In this document: positions 16,893 to 25,546 of the stretch, in pieces | Numbering within the stretch: the first letter of the stretch is position 1 | Layout: each line of letters opens with the position of its first letter | Notes under the pieces: model-generated | What the model was told of the DNA's origin: nothing | What the model saw: the letters and a program-made list of their open reading frames with translations, nothing else | Database searches by the model: none | Translations under genes and position numbers: made by a program | From: Streptomyces deccanensis | GTDB lineage: Bacteria > Actinomycetota > Actinomycetes > Streptomycetales > Streptomycetaceae | Direction: 5' to 3' | NCBI RefSeq assembly: GCF_022385335.1 | Contig: NZ_CP092431.1 | Location: forward strand, 4,774,001-4,838,000 | DNA length: 64,000 nucleotides

Positions 16893-17633
16893 ATGAGCTC
16901 CGCCGAAGGCGCCCGCGCCCCCGAACCCCAGCGCATCCTCATCGTCGACGACGAGCCGGCCGTGCGCGACGCACTCAAGCGCAGCCTCGCCTTCGAGGGC
17001 TACGACACCGAAGTCGCCGTGGACGGCGCCGACGCGCTGGAGAAGGCGACCGCGTACCGGCCGGACCTGGTGATCCTCGACGTGCAGATGCCGCGCATGG
17101 ACGGACTGACCGCCGCCCGCCGGATCCGCGGGGCGGGCGACACCACGCCGATCCTGATGCTCACCGCCCGCGACACCGTCGGCGACCGCGTCACCGGCCT
17201 CGACGCCGGCGCGGACGACTACCTGGTCAAGCCGTTCGAGCTGGACGAGCTCTTCGCCCGCGTCCGCGCGCTGATGCGCCGCAGCTCGTACGCGGCGGCG
17301 GTCGCCGCGACCGCCGAGGTGGACGACGCGCTCACCTTCGCGGACCTGCGGATGGACCTCGCGACGCGGGAGGTCACGCGGGGCGGGCGCCCGGTGGAGC
17401 TGACGCGCACGGAGTTCACGCTCCTGGAGATGTTCATGGCGCACCCGCGCCAGGTCCTCACACGCGAGCAGATCCTGAAGGCCGTCTGGGGCTTCGACTT
17501 CGAGCCGTCCTCCAACTCCCTCGACGTGTACGTCATGTACCTGCGCCGCAAGACCGAGGCGGGCGGCGAGCCGCGACTCGTCCACACCGTGCGCGGCGTG
17601 GGGTACGTACTGCGACAGGGCGGCGCGGAGTGA
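16893..17633 (+). CDS. OmpR-family response regulator (MprA-like)
   Basis: 246 residues. The receiver domain (about 14-125) has the acidic pair D19/D20, phospho-acceptor D63 ([11 protein letters not shown]), T91 (MLTARD) and K113 (LVKPFE). A winged-helix DNA-binding domain follows (about 150-242; [43 protein letters not shown]). It pairs with the sensor kinase whose GTG overlaps its stop by 4 bp. It closely resembles MprA-type stress regulators, and the HtrA-like protease gene upstream fits an envelope-stress circuit. Confidence 0.93.
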   Translation: MSSAEGARAPEPQRILIVDDEPAVRDALKRSLAFEGYDTEVAVDGADALEKATAYRPDLVILDVQMPRMDGLTAARRIRGAGDTTPILMLTARDTVGDRVTGLDAGADDYLVKPFELDELFARVRALMRRSSYAAAVAATAEVDDALTFADLRMDLATREVTRGGRPVELTRTEFTLLEMFMAHPRQVLTREQILKAVWGFDFEPSSNSLDVYVMYLRRKTEAGGEPRLVHTVRGVGYVLRQGGAE

Positions 17634-19090
17634 AGAGACTCCTGAGCCGCTACCGGTCCCTGCCGATCAGGGCCCGCTTGTCGATGCTGGTCGCGGCGGC
17701 GGTGGCGTTCGCGGTGGCGGCGGTGTCGGTGACGTGCTGGTTCATCGTTCAGGGGAAGCTGTACGGGGAGGTCGACAACGACCTGAGGGCCATGGTCAGC
17801 CGAGCGCTGCCCAAGGAGATGGTGGAGGACAACGTCCTCACCCCCTGCCCCGAGGCGCCGTCGCAGTCGTACTGGGGGCCGAGGAACAAGGGCTACTCCC
17901 AGGTGGTGCGGACGGACGGCACGACGTGCGTCTTCCCCAACTCCACGGGCGTGGTGAACGTCGCCGACAGCGACAAGGAGATGGCCGCGAACCCCGATCC
18001 CAAGTCCGGGACGATCCGCAACGGCACCGACAGCGAGGGCAACTCGGTCCGGGCCCTGACCACGGCGCTCGTCGTCGAGGTGGGCGGCGAGCAGTACGTG
18101 GCACCGGACGCCGCCTACGTCGTCGCCATCCCCCTCAAGGGCACCCAGTCCACGCTCAACGAGTTGGCGCTGCTGCTCCTCGTCGTCTCCGGCATCGGAG
18201 TCGTCGGCGCCGGCGCGGCCGGACTCGCCGTGGCCCGTGCGGGCCTGCGCCCCGTCGACAAGCTGACCGAGGCGGTCGAGCATGTGGCGCGCACCGAAGA
18301 CCTCAGCATCCGCATCCCCGTGGAGGAGGAGAGCGAGGACGAGGTCGCCCGTCTCTCCCGCTCCTTCAACACGATGACGAGCGCGCTGGCGAGCTCCCGC
18401 GACCTGCAACAACAGCTGATCGCGGACGCGGGCCACGAGCTCCGTACGCCCCTGACCTCCCTCCGCACCAACATCGAACTCCTCACCCGCAGCGAGGAGA
18501 CGGGCCGCCCGATCCCGGCGGAGGACCGCAAGGCCCTGCTCGCCTCGGTGAAGGCCCAGATGACCGAACTGGCATCGCTGATAGGCGACTTGCAGGAGCT
18601 GTCGCGTTCGGACGCGGGCCACCAGGGCGGCCGGCACCTCCAGGTCGTCGACTTCCAGGAGACGGTGGAGGCGGCCCTGCGCCGGGCCCGCCTGCGCGGT
18701 CCCGAGCTGACGATCACGGCGGACCTGAACCCCTGGTACGTCCGCTCCGAGCCGTCCGCGCTGGAGCGCGCCATCGTCAACATCCTCGACAACGCGGTGA
18801 AGTTCAGCCCCGAGGGCGGCACGATCGAGGTCTCCCTCGACGCGGGTGTCCTCACGGTCCGCGACCACGGCCCCGGCATCCCCGCCGACGAACTCCCCCA
18901 CGTCTTCGACCGCTTCTGGCGCTCCCCGTCGGCCCGCTCCCTCCCGGGCTCGGGCCTGGGCCTGTCGATCGTGGCCCGCACGGTGCAGCAGGCGGGCGGC
19001 GAAGTCACCCTGTCCCGAGCGGACGGCGGCGGCACCCTGGCGACGGTACGGCTGCCGGGGGCGGCGGTTCCGCCTCCGGAGAGTGCGTGA
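17630..19090 (+). CDS. Two-component sensor histidine kinase (MprB-like)
   Basis: 486 residues, GTG start overlapping the regulator stop (GTGA). TM1 (about 18-40), an extracytoplasmic loop (about 41-177) and TM2 (178-203) lead into HAMP (about 204-256). The H-box is at H269 ([12 protein letters not shown]), with N-box NILDNAVKF and G-boxes DHGPGIP and GSGLGLSIV. It is a complete kinase that signals to the adjacent OmpR-type regulator. The ligand is unknown; MprB-like kinases respond to envelope stress. Confidence 0.93.
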   Translation: MKRLLSRYRSLPIRARLSMLVAAAVAFAVAAVSVTCWFIVQGKLYGEVDNDLRAMVSRALPKEMVEDNVLTPCPEAPSQSYWGPRNKGYSQVVRTDGTTCVFPNSTGVVNVADSDKEMAANPDPKSGTIRNGTDSEGNSVRALTTALVVEVGGEQYVAPDAAYVVAIPLKGTQSTLNELALLLLVVSGIGVVGAGAAGLAVARAGLRPVDKLTEAVEHVARTEDLSIRIPVEEESEDEVARLSRSFNTMTSALASSRDLQQQLIADAGHELRTPLTSLRTNIELLTRSEETGRPIPAEDRKALLASVKAQMTELASLIGDLQELSRSDAGHQGGRHLQVVDFQETVEAALRRARLRGPELTITADLNPWYVRSEPSALERAIVNILDNAVKFSPEGGTIEVSLDAGVLTVRDHGPGIPADELPHVFDRFWRSPSARSLPGSGLGLSIVARTVQQAGGEVTLSRADGGGTLATVRLPGAAVPPPESA

Positions 19091-19112
19091 GCGGGGGCCG
19101 GGGCGCTCGGGG

Positions 19113-19511
19113 TCAGTGGAAGCCGAGCATGCCGGGGGAGTCGATGTCGACCGTGATCACGCCGGGGGGATAGTTCTGTTCGCGGTCCGTGAGCAGGATC
19201 GACATACCTGTGAACTCCGGGCGCGGCAGCGCGCAGTAGAGGGCGTGGCAGGTGTCCGGCCCGCCGTAACCGTCGCGGATCATGCCGCCAACGGTGATCG
19301 AGGCCGCTGTACCCAGGTCATCGACGACTACCGAGGAGAACGCGAGCACCCGCCGTCCCGCGTCCGCGTCCTCCGACTCCGCCTGCATGAGGCAGAGGGC
19401 CGGGATTCGCAGGAGATCGCCCGGGGTTCGTGCCATGTTCCCGGCGAGGAGGTTCAGGGTCTTGTGGCCCTCGGCGAGCGCGCGGGTGGCCCCCGTGTCC
19501 AGGATGATCAC
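19113..19511 (-). CDS. PIN-like toxin (VapC-type)
   Basis: 132 residues. The start MIILDTGATRALAEG carries the first PIN acid (D5), and later acids are in GGPDTCHALY and LLTDREQNYP, in the order expected of a metal-dependent PIN ribonuclease. Family toxins cleave tRNA or mRNA. The ATG overlaps the upstream antitoxin stop by 4 bp, the usual antitoxin-toxin order. The domain is divergent, so the VapC label is moderate. It is convergent with the sensor kinase gene. Confidence 0.7.
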   Translation of the reverse strand: MIILDTGATRALAEGHKTLNLLAGNMARTPGDLLRIPALCLMQAESEDADAGRRVLAFSSVVVDDLGTAASITVGGMIRDGYGGPDTCHALYCALPRPEFTGMSILLTDREQNYPPGVITVDIDSPGMLGFH

Positions 19512-19795
19512 GCGGCCTGTCCTCGTGCCGTGCGGGCCTTCTCGGCGGCGATCCTCTGGATGTTGCCCAGCACGTCGGGAGCCCGGTCGAACTCCTCGTC
19601 GCTGATGTCGAGGCCGATCACCTCACGCACGACCTGACGATCGGCCGCGACCCGCTCCGCGATCTGCTCCGCCGTCGGCTGTTCCGAGGCCAGCTGCTCG
19701 ATGAGCTGGCCCAGGGTCATGCCGCGTTCCTTGGCGACCTGGGCGAGATGGTCGCGGGCCTGCTTGGACACCTGGATGGTGGTGGTCTCAGCCAT
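19508..19795 (-). CDS. Ribbon-helix-helix-type antitoxin
   Basis: 95 residues. The beginning MAETTTIQVSKQARDHLAQV looks like a ribbon-helix-helix DNA-binding strand plus helix, followed by ERGMTLGQLIEQLASE. The second half is an acidic and then basic helical tail that would wrap the toxin (DISDEEFDRAPDVL, EKARTARG). It precedes the PIN-like gene with a 4-bp overlap. It likely neutralises the toxin and represses the operon. Confidence 0.75.
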   Translation of the reverse strand: MAETTTIQVSKQARDHLAQVAKERGMTLGQLIEQLASEQPTAEQIAERVAADRQVVREVIGLDISDEEFDRAPDVLGNIQRIAAEKARTARGQAA

Positions 19796-19860
19796 GGCTT
19801 CACCATAGCCATGCCACGGCACAGGCGTCCCGATACCGGGCTGCACTCACCCGAAGGTGC

Positions 19861-20061
19861 TCAGCCGCCGACGACGCCCTTGACGAACACGGACCACGCC
19901 CCGGCGGAGAACAGGAGCGGGCGGCTGTCCGGGACCTTGCTGTCCCGGACGGGGATTATGCCGGGGAGGTCGTCGGTGACTTCGAGGCAGTCGTTGGCGC
20001 CCCCTTCGCTGTAGCTCGACTTGCGCCAGACAGCGGTGCCGAGATCAGGGGTGTGCGTCAT
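19861..20061 (-). CDS. DUF397 protein
   Basis: 66 residues with the DUF397 signature: AVWRKSSYSEGGANDCLEV near the start, VRDSKVPDSRPLLFSAGAW and a final FVKGVVGG. DUF397 genes follow XRE-type regulators in Streptomyces by the dozen and are small partners of them. Here the ATG lies 17 bp inside the regulator gene. Biochemical role unproven. Confidence 0.92.
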   Translation of the reverse strand: MTHTPDLGTAVWRKSSYSEGGANDCLEVTDDLPGIIPVRDSKVPDSRPLLFSAGAWSVFVKGVVGG

Positions 20062-20884
20062 GGTGGGTCTGCTCCTTCAGTACGGCCCTGATGAACGCGA
20101 GCGAGTCGGTCGGTGACAGTGCCATATCGCGGAGCCGATCGTAGGACAGTCGGCGCCGCAGAACCTCGTTCGGATCCTCGTCCAACTGGCTGCAACCGTT
20201 GCCTTCTTTGTAGGCGACGGCGCTTCCATCTTCCTGCCAGAGCAGCGTCAGCGACCCGGTCATGTGGTGATGAACACCTGCGGAGATCGGCAGCACCTGG
20301 AGCACGATGTTGGGCCGCGTCGCGGCGGTCTCCAAGTGAACCAGTTGGTCGCGCCAGGTCTCGGGGGTGGCCGCTGTGCGCCGAAGCGCGATCTCGTCGA
20401 TCACGATGCGGACGCTGGGCTCCGGCTTCCGCCTCAGCAGGTACTGGCGCCCCAGCCGGGCCGCGACCTGCTCCTCGACCCAGACGTCGCCGTCAGCCGT
20501 TGTCTGGGCCCCAGACAACACCTCACGGCAGAAATCCTCCGTTTGCAGAAGGCCTGGCACCGCCGGCGTGAACACCCGCATGATGCGGGCCGTCGCCTCC
20601 AGCTCCATGAACCGCTTGTACTGGTCCTTGAACGCGTCGAGCCGTGCCGCCCGCCAATGGCTCACCAGCAGGTCACCGGCCTCGTAGTACGCATCCAAGT
20701 CCTCCATGACCGTCACCTTCGACAGTCGTTCACCCGACTCCAGACGGCTCAAGTAGCTCTTGTCGTACCCCGTCTCGTCGGCCAGTTGCCCCAGCGACTT
20801 ACCCGCCTTCTCGCGCAGAAACCGAAGCGTCCGGCCGAGCACAGCACGCCCCGACTCGCCCTCCGCGTCAACCAGTTCGCCCAT
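20045..20884 (-). CDS. XRE-family regulator with DUF5753 (Scr1-like)
   Basis: 279 residues. The N-terminal HTH (about 14-70; LGRTLRFLREKAGKSLGQLA, DKSYLSRLESGE) is followed by the DUF5753 sensor-like domain (about 85-270; PGLLQTEDFCREV, RIVIDEIALRR, LPISAGVHHHMTGSLTLL). Paired with DUF397 downstream (17-bp overlap). Such pairs act in development, antibiotic production or stress. An exact TTGTCTGG/CCAGACAA palindrome precedes the start and another lies inside the gene, suggesting self-control. The gene is divergent from two small coupled genes. Confidence 0.9.
   Translation of the reverse strand: MGELVDAEGESGRAVLGRTLRFLREKAGKSLGQLADETGYDKSYLSRLESGERLSKVTVMEDLDAYYEAGDLLVSHWRAARLDAFKDQYKRFMELEATARIMRVFTPAVPGLLQTEDFCREVLSGAQTTADGDVWVEEQVAARLGRQYLLRRKPEPSVRIVIDEIALRRTAATPETWRDQLVHLETAATRPNIVLQVLPISAGVHHHMTGSLTLLWQEDGSAVAYKEGNGCSQLDEDPNEVLRRRLSYDRLRDMALSPTDSLAFIRAVLKEQTHHDAHP
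20499..20519. promoter_or_regulatory. Intragenic operator-like palindrome
   Basis: TTGTCTGG, 3-nt spacer, CCAGACAA inside the XRE gene. It repeats the half-sites of the upstream palindrome exactly, with spacing shorter by one base. Confidence 0.55.
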
Positions 20885-20895
20885 GTCACCCCTCG

Positions 20896-20921
20896 CCGTT
20901 GTCTGGGGCGCCAGACAACGG
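20896..20921. promoter_or_regulatory. Operator-like palindrome upstream of XRE gene
   Basis: CCGTTGTCTGG, 4-nt spacer, CCAGACAACGG: a perfect 11-bp dyad 12 bp upstream of the XRE start and in the divergent intergenic region. Most likely the binding site of the regulator itself. Confidence 0.65.
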
Positions 20922-21033
20922 CAGCCCCCTTCCCCAACGTACGGCGCACCCGTGACGATCAGGACACGAACGGTAATCACCGCCCGTCAGGACGACCCTG
21001 AAAAAACCCTGAGACGAAAGTTGAGGCACCGGC

Positions 21034-21264
21034 ATGCGCGCACTCGTCGTGCGGCTCTGTGAGGCACTGCTCCGCTGGGCCGCGCCCGGCCCGGTGGCGC
21101 CCGAGGCGGAGGAAGCGCAGGAACCCGCCCCTCCCCCACCCCCGCCCAGGGCCCTCGACGACATCTGGCCCTTCGAGTCCTACGACAACCTCGTACGGCC
21201 CTACGTGCTCAGCCCCGAGGAGCTGTACACGAGTGGAATGCACAGCGTGGAGGTCCCCGCATGA
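21034..21264 (+). CDS. Small Pro/Glu-rich protein, unknown
   Basis: 76 residues: an amphipathic start (MRALVVRLCEALLRWAAPG), a Pro/Glu linker and a conserved-looking end (IWPFESYDNLVRPYVLSPEE). It is divergent from the XRE gene and overlaps the next gene by 4 bp (ATGA). Similar small genes sit beside XRE/DUF397 pairs in other streptomycetes, as far as I recall. The operator between them may control both directions. Confidence 0.65.
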   Translation: MRALVVRLCEALLRWAAPGPVAPEAEEAQEPAPPPPPPRALDDIWPFESYDNLVRPYVLSPEELYTSGMHSVEVPA

Positions 21265-21542
21265 TGGACGGTCTGCGTCTGCTGCCGTGGACCAACACGG
21301 ACGGCAAGCCCTGCTACCTCGACCCGGACACCGCGCACCCCGGGGCTCTCTCTTTGCTGGCCGACAGCGTCGAGGCCTCCCAACTCGGTTCGGCCGAGGA
21401 GGTGTTGGCCGGCAGCAAGGCCGTACTCGGCGACGCGGCGGCCGGGGAGCGCGCCGTGCGGTTCGCGCTGACGCGGGCCGTGGAGTCCTTGGAGGACGTG
21501 TTGCGCGTGGCCGTCAGCAGAGGGCAGCGCATCGACACCTAG
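21261..21542 (+). CDS. Small protein coupled to preceding gene, unknown
   Basis: 93 residues, hydrophilic and cytoplasmic (LRLLPWTNTDGKPCYLDPDT at the start; a helical second half ending AVSRGQRIDT). Its ATG overlaps the stop of the 76-residue gene, so the two are translated together. Its last 4 bp overlap the end of the convergent esterase-like gene. No known domain. Confidence 0.65.
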   Translation: MMDGLRLLPWTNTDGKPCYLDPDTAHPGALSLLADSVEASQLGSAEEVLAGSKAVLGDAAAGERAVRFALTRAVESLEDVLRVAVSRGQRIDT

Positions 21543-22498
21543 TTGGCGACGAAGACGTACCGTTCCCCCACCAGCGGACCCAGGATCGCGCCCGCGCCGT
21601 ACCAGTCGAGGTCCAGGTCGCGCATGCGCATGTGGCTGGGGCCGTGCTGGAGGTGGAGGTTGTGGCCGAAGACCAGGGTCGGCCCCCGGTCGGCCTCGAT
21701 CGCGCGGATGTCGAGCAGGTTCTCGACCATCAGCGCGTCCCGCGTGGCGAGCATGCGGGAGATCCGGACGTGCTCCTCGGCGGGGCGCGCCAGTTGACGG
21801 TGGTAGCGCAGGAGGCCGATCGCCGCCATGAGGTGGGCCTTCGCCCGGTGCCACGCGGCGCGTGAGGTCGCCGCGATCAACCGTGGCGCGCGGGCGTGGA
21901 ACTCGGTGAGCATGTCGTCGGCGAGGCAGCGCAGCGCCTCGGCCTCCGGTGTGGCGCCGATCGAACACGCCGCGTCCAGCACCGCCTCCGTACGGCTCCA
22001 CCGTTCGTCGTCGCCGACGAGGCTCGCGAGGTCGACGGCGGGGTCGGCGGCGAGGGCGAGGGGCGAGGCCAGGCCCTCGTCGCGGGCCAGGTAGGCGCGG
22101 GCCGCTTCGAGGTAGCGGCGCGGGCTGGGCGCGCTCAGGTTCTCCATCTCGGCGTCGAAGCCGTGGAAGGCGAGGCGTTCCTCCGGCGGGCGCGTCCGGT
22201 TGTACTCCCGCATCCAGGTGATCAGCTCCCTGTTGGGGGCCAGGTCGCCCCGGCCGAACGCGATGCCCTCCCGCATCGCCTCGTCGAAGTCGCCCATGCC
22301 GTCCCGCACGTGGTCGTCCAGGGCGAGCGCGGGGATGCGGTCGGTCTCCAGCGCGATCGACCGGAAGCCCCGCTCCTCGACGAGCTGGGCGAAGAGTTCG
22401 TTACGTGCGTGCCCGAAGGCGGGGTCCAGATGGGTCGGCTCACCGAGGGCCAGAAGGTCGCACGACGGGGTCACGAGGTCTCGAATGTCCTGACTCAT
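21539..22498 (-). CDS. Erythromycin esterase-family enzyme
   Basis: 319 residues. Family marks include LGEPTHLDPAFGHARNELF near the start, GFRSIALETDR, REYNRTRPPEERLAFHGFDAEM, and a C-terminal segment with FGHNLHLQHG, where His and Glu form the water-activating set of Ere-type hydrolases. Ere enzymes open macrolide lactones; many chromosomal homologs have unknown substrates. It is divergent from a double-MerR gene, 123 bp apart, which likely controls it, as MerR regulators are often drug-sensing. Confidence 0.85.
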   Translation of the reverse strand: MSQDIRDLVTPSCDLLALGEPTHLDPAFGHARNELFAQLVEERGFRSIALETDRIPALALDDHVRDGMGDFDEAMREGIAFGRGDLAPNRELITWMREYNRTRPPEERLAFHGFDAEMENLSAPSPRRYLEAARAYLARDEGLASPLALAADPAVDLASLVGDDERWSRTEAVLDAACSIGATPEAEALRCLADDMLTEFHARAPRLIAATSRAAWHRAKAHLMAAIGLLRYHRQLARPAEEHVRISRMLATRDALMVENLLDIRAIEADRGPTLVFGHNLHLQHGPSHMRMRDLDLDWYGAGAILGPLVGERYVFVAN

Positions 22499-22621
22499 GA
22501 GCCTCAATCGTATCCTTGAAAGTGCGGTTGATACTTGGGAGGCACCCTTGAGGTCTACAGCACGCCAGGAGCAGTCGGTCGCTCGCTCCTCGTCACGTAA
22601 AGCCTCAAAGCAGTGATCAGC

Positions 22622-23359
22622 ATGCGTCCTTCCGACCTCGCCCGTGAGCACGGCCTGTCGACCCAGGCCGTCCGCAACTACGAGCGCGACGGGTTCCTCC
22701 CTGCCGCCGAGCGGACGCGCAGCGGCTACCGGGTCTATACCGAGACGCACGCGGCGGCGCTGCGCGCGTTCCTCGCCCTCGTCCCGGCGTACGGCCACTC
22801 CGCCGCCGGGCGGATCATGCGGGCCGTGCACGAGGACGCCCTCGACGACGCCCTGACGATCGTCGACCAGGGACACGCCCAGTTGCTCCGCGACCGGGAG
22901 ACCCTGGACGCGGTACGCGACGCGGTGGACCACCTGACGGCCGCTTCGGAGGGCGCGGAGCCCATGGCCACAGCAAGCGCTGATCTCCGCACCCGCCCCG
23001 CCCCCCTCACCGTCGGCGAACTCGCCCACCGGCTCGACGTCACCCCGGCGACCCTGCGCAACTGGGAGGACGCCGGCATCCTCACCCCCGCGCGGGACCC
23101 CCTCACCGGGTACCGCCTCTACCGCCCGGCCGACGTCCGCGACGCGGACCTCGCCCACCTCCTGCGCCGTGGGGACTATCCCCTGGATCACATCTCCACC
23201 GTGGTCCGGCAGATCCGCACGGCCGGCGGCACCGACGCCCTCTCCGCCGCGCTGGACGACTGGCGGCGCCGCCTGACCGTACGAGGCCGCGCCATGCTGG
23301 ACGCGTCCGCCCACCTCAGCCGGTATCTGAGCACCTGGGCCGCGCACAGCGGGACATGA
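22622..23359 (+). CDS. Regulator with two MerR HTH domains (TioE-like)
   Basis: 245 residues with two MerR DNA-binding modules in one chain: residues 1 to about 70 (PSDLAREHGLSTQAVRNYER, GYRVYTETHAAALRAF) and about 128-200 (LTVGELAHRLDVTPATLRNW, GYRLYRPADVRDADLAHLL). Ordinary MerR proteins have one HTH and dimerise; this chain could bind both operator halves alone. I used ATG; a GTG three codons upstream is possible. It is divergent from the erythromycin-esterase-like gene, the probable target. Confidence 0.85.
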   Translation: MRPSDLAREHGLSTQAVRNYERDGFLPAAERTRSGYRVYTETHAAALRAFLALVPAYGHSAAGRIMRAVHEDALDDALTIVDQGHAQLLRDRETLDAVRDAVDHLTAASEGAEPMATASADLRTRPAPLTVGELAHRLDVTPATLRNWEDAGILTPARDPLTGYRLYRPADVRDADLAHLLRRGDYPLDHISTVVRQIRTAGGTDALSAALDDWRRRLTVRGRAMLDASAHLSRYLSTWAAHSGT

Positions 23360-23362
23360 AAA

Positions 23363-23400
23363 AGCGGTTCCCCGCACCTGGAAGGGCGCGGGGAACCGCT
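23363..23400. terminator. 13-bp stem bidirectional terminator
   Basis: AGCGGTTCCCCGC pairs with GCGGGGAACCGCT across a 12-nt loop, starting 4 bp after the MerR stop and facing the 5'-nucleotidase end. AAAAA precedes it on the plus strand, giving a U-run for minus-strand transcripts. Confidence 0.8.
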
Positions 23401-23439
23401 GGACCAGCCATGCACTGAACCCTCAGCGATCAGGTCCGA

Positions 23440-25251
23440 CTAGTTGTTGATGATCGTGATCCGGTTGGCCGCCGGCGGCGCGATCGGGTTCGTGGCCGAG
23501 GAGTTGGCGAGCAGGTACTGCTCCAGCGCCGCCAGGTCGTCCGCGCCGACCAGGTCGTTCGTGCCCTGGCCCAGGGTCGGGAAGCCGTCGCCGCCACCCG
23601 CGAGGAAGCTGTTGGTCGCGACACGGTACGTGGCCGTCGGGTTGATGGCCGCGCCGTTGAGCTTGACGGTGTCGGCGACGACGCGGTCCGCGCCGGTCTT
23701 CGTCAGGTCGAGCGTGTACGTCAGACCGGACGACGGCAGCAGCACCTTGGGCGCGGCGGTATTCGTCCCGCTCACCTGCTCCTTGAGGATCTGGATGAGC
23801 TGCGCGCCCGTGAAGTTCTGCAGGTTGACCGTGTTGGAGAACGGCTGGACGGTGAAGCCCTCGGCGTAGGTGACGACGCCGTCGCCCTCGGTGCCCTTGG
23901 CCGCGTAGGTGAGCGGCGCGCGCACACCACCCGGGTTCATCAGCGCGAGGTCGACCTCGGGGTCGAGCGCCTTGCCGTACCAGTACTGCGCGTCGGCGAT
24001 CAGGTCACCCATGGGGGACTCGGTGCCGGCGTTGGGCACGTCCGCCGATATGTAGCCGATGGCGCGGTTGCCGATGGGCGCGGCGAGGGTGTTCCACCGG
24101 CTGATGAGGGCCGTCATGTCGGCGGCCTTCTCGACGTCACGGGTGACGACGTGGTTGGCGGAGTCCACGGCCGTACGCGCGATGTCGCCGGTCCGGCGGT
24201 CGTACGTCAGCGTCGTGTCGGTGTAGAGGCGGCCGAAGGACGCGGCCGAGGTGACCATGCGCGGCTTGCCCGCCGGGTCGTTGATCGTGCAGGCGTACGC
24301 GGCGTGCGTGTGACCGGTGACGACGGCGTCGACCTTCGGCGTGAGGTTCTTGGCGATGTCGACGATCGGGCCGGAGATGCCGTCACCGGCGCCGGGCGAG
24401 TCGCAGTCGTAGTTGTACGACTGCGAGGCGGGGAGACCGCCCTCGTGGATCAGCGCGACGACCGACTTGACGCCCTGGCGCTCCAGCTCCTTGGCGTACT
24501 TGTTGATCGTCTTGACCTCGTCCTTGAACGTGAGGCCCTTGACGCCCTCGGCGGAGACGACGCCCGGGGTGTCCTCCAGCGTCACACCGATGAAGCCGAC
24601 CTTGACGCCGTTCTTCTTCCACACCCAGTAGGGCTTCAGGAGCGGCTTCTTGGTCTTGTTGTCGATGACGTTCGCCGCGAGGTAGGGGAAGTCGGCGCCC
24701 TTGAACTTCTTGCCCTTGACGTAGCAGCCGTCGGTCGGGTGGCAGCCGCCCTTCTGCAGGCGGGCCAGTTCCTTCGCGCCCTCGTCGAACTCGTGGTTGC
24801 CGACGCTGGTGACGTCGAGGTCGAGCCCGTTCAGCGCCTCGATGGTGGGCTCATCGTGGAACAGGCCCGAGATCAGCGGGGAGGCACCGACCATGTCGCC
24901 GGCGGCGGCGGTGATCGTGTAGTCGTCGGCGCGGCGGGCCTCGCGCAGGTGCGTGGCCAGGTACTCGACACCACCGGCGTTGATCGTCTCGGTGTGACCG
25001 TCCTCGTGGACGTGCGTGACCCGGCCCGAGGAACCGGCCGGCGGCTCCAGGTTGCCGTGCAGGTCGTTGAACGACAGCAGCTGCACGTCCTGGTACCGGC
25101 CCGGCTTGTCCTTGCCGGGCTCCGTCTTCGACTCACCGGCGCTCGCCGGGAGCGCGGCGGCCAGCGCCCCGACGGTCGCCAGCCCGGCAGCGGCGGCGAG
25201 GATCCGGTTGCGACGGCTTCTACCGCGCTGCGCTTGGGGTGTGGCTGACAT
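23440..25251 (-). CDS. Secreted 5'-nucleotidase (UshA-like)
   Basis: 603 residues. An Arg-rich signal peptide (RSRRNR, then AAAAGLATVGALAAALPASA) leads to a metallophosphoesterase domain with LLSFNDLHGNL, GDMVGASP, VGNHEFDEG, and GHTHAAY metal ligands. The C-terminal 5'-nucleotidase domain (about 375-600) has NPGGVRAPLTYA, TVQPFSNTV and NSFLAGGGDGFP substrate-binding motifs. It releases phosphate and nucleosides from extracellular nucleotides. It opens the phosphate island of this window, and PhoP control is plausible but no clear PHO box was found. Confidence 0.93.
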   Translation of the reverse strand: MSATPQAQRGRSRRNRILAAAAGLATVGALAAALPASAGESKTEPGKDKPGRYQDVQLLSFNDLHGNLEPPAGSSGRVTHVHEDGHTETINAGGVEYLATHLREARRADDYTITAAAGDMVGASPLISGLFHDEPTIEALNGLDLDVTSVGNHEFDEGAKELARLQKGGCHPTDGCYVKGKKFKGADFPYLAANVIDNKTKKPLLKPYWVWKKNGVKVGFIGVTLEDTPGVVSAEGVKGLTFKDEVKTINKYAKELERQGVKSVVALIHEGGLPASQSYNYDCDSPGAGDGISGPIVDIAKNLTPKVDAVVTGHTHAAYACTINDPAGKPRMVTSAASFGRLYTDTTLTYDRRTGDIARTAVDSANHVVTRDVEKAADMTALISRWNTLAAPIGNRAIGYISADVPNAGTESPMGDLIADAQYWYGKALDPEVDLALMNPGGVRAPLTYAAKGTEGDGVVTYAEGFTVQPFSNTVNLQNFTGAQLIQILKEQVSGTNTAAPKVLLPSSGLTYTLDLTKTGADRVVADTVKLNGAAINPTATYRVATNSFLAGGGDGFPTLGQGTNDLVGADDLAALEQYLLANSSATNPIAPPAANRITIINN

Positions 25252-25546
25252 GTGCCCCCCTGGGTCCATGAGAGGTAAGAGAAGTAAGGGAAACGTGAGA
25301 ACGGCCCCGTCGGCCCGAAGCGTAGAGTCAACGCGCGTAGCGCGACAGGGGGTTCATGGTTACGACCTGATTGCCATCAAGGAGGACTGATGGCAAAGGG
25401 GGACATTTGCAGGGGCGCGGGGCTGTGACATCTGCGGCTCCGCCGCGGGGCGCGATCAGCCACATTCAAGCCGCAGCCGCCAGACCGGGGAACCAACCGA
25501 GTTCATAGGCGCTCCCCCACCGCACCCCCCGGTTAACCTCGAACCC

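Noticed and set aside
22499..22621. MerR-type promoter with 19-20 bp spacer
   Set aside because: TTGATA and TCTACA are about 20 bp apart with CCTCAA/TTGAGG around, but the dyad is not convincing.
25252..25400. Possible PHO box before the 5'-nucleotidase
   Set aside because: GTTCATGG and GTTCTCACG occur, but no second 11-bp unit with the right spacing. Not enough to call.
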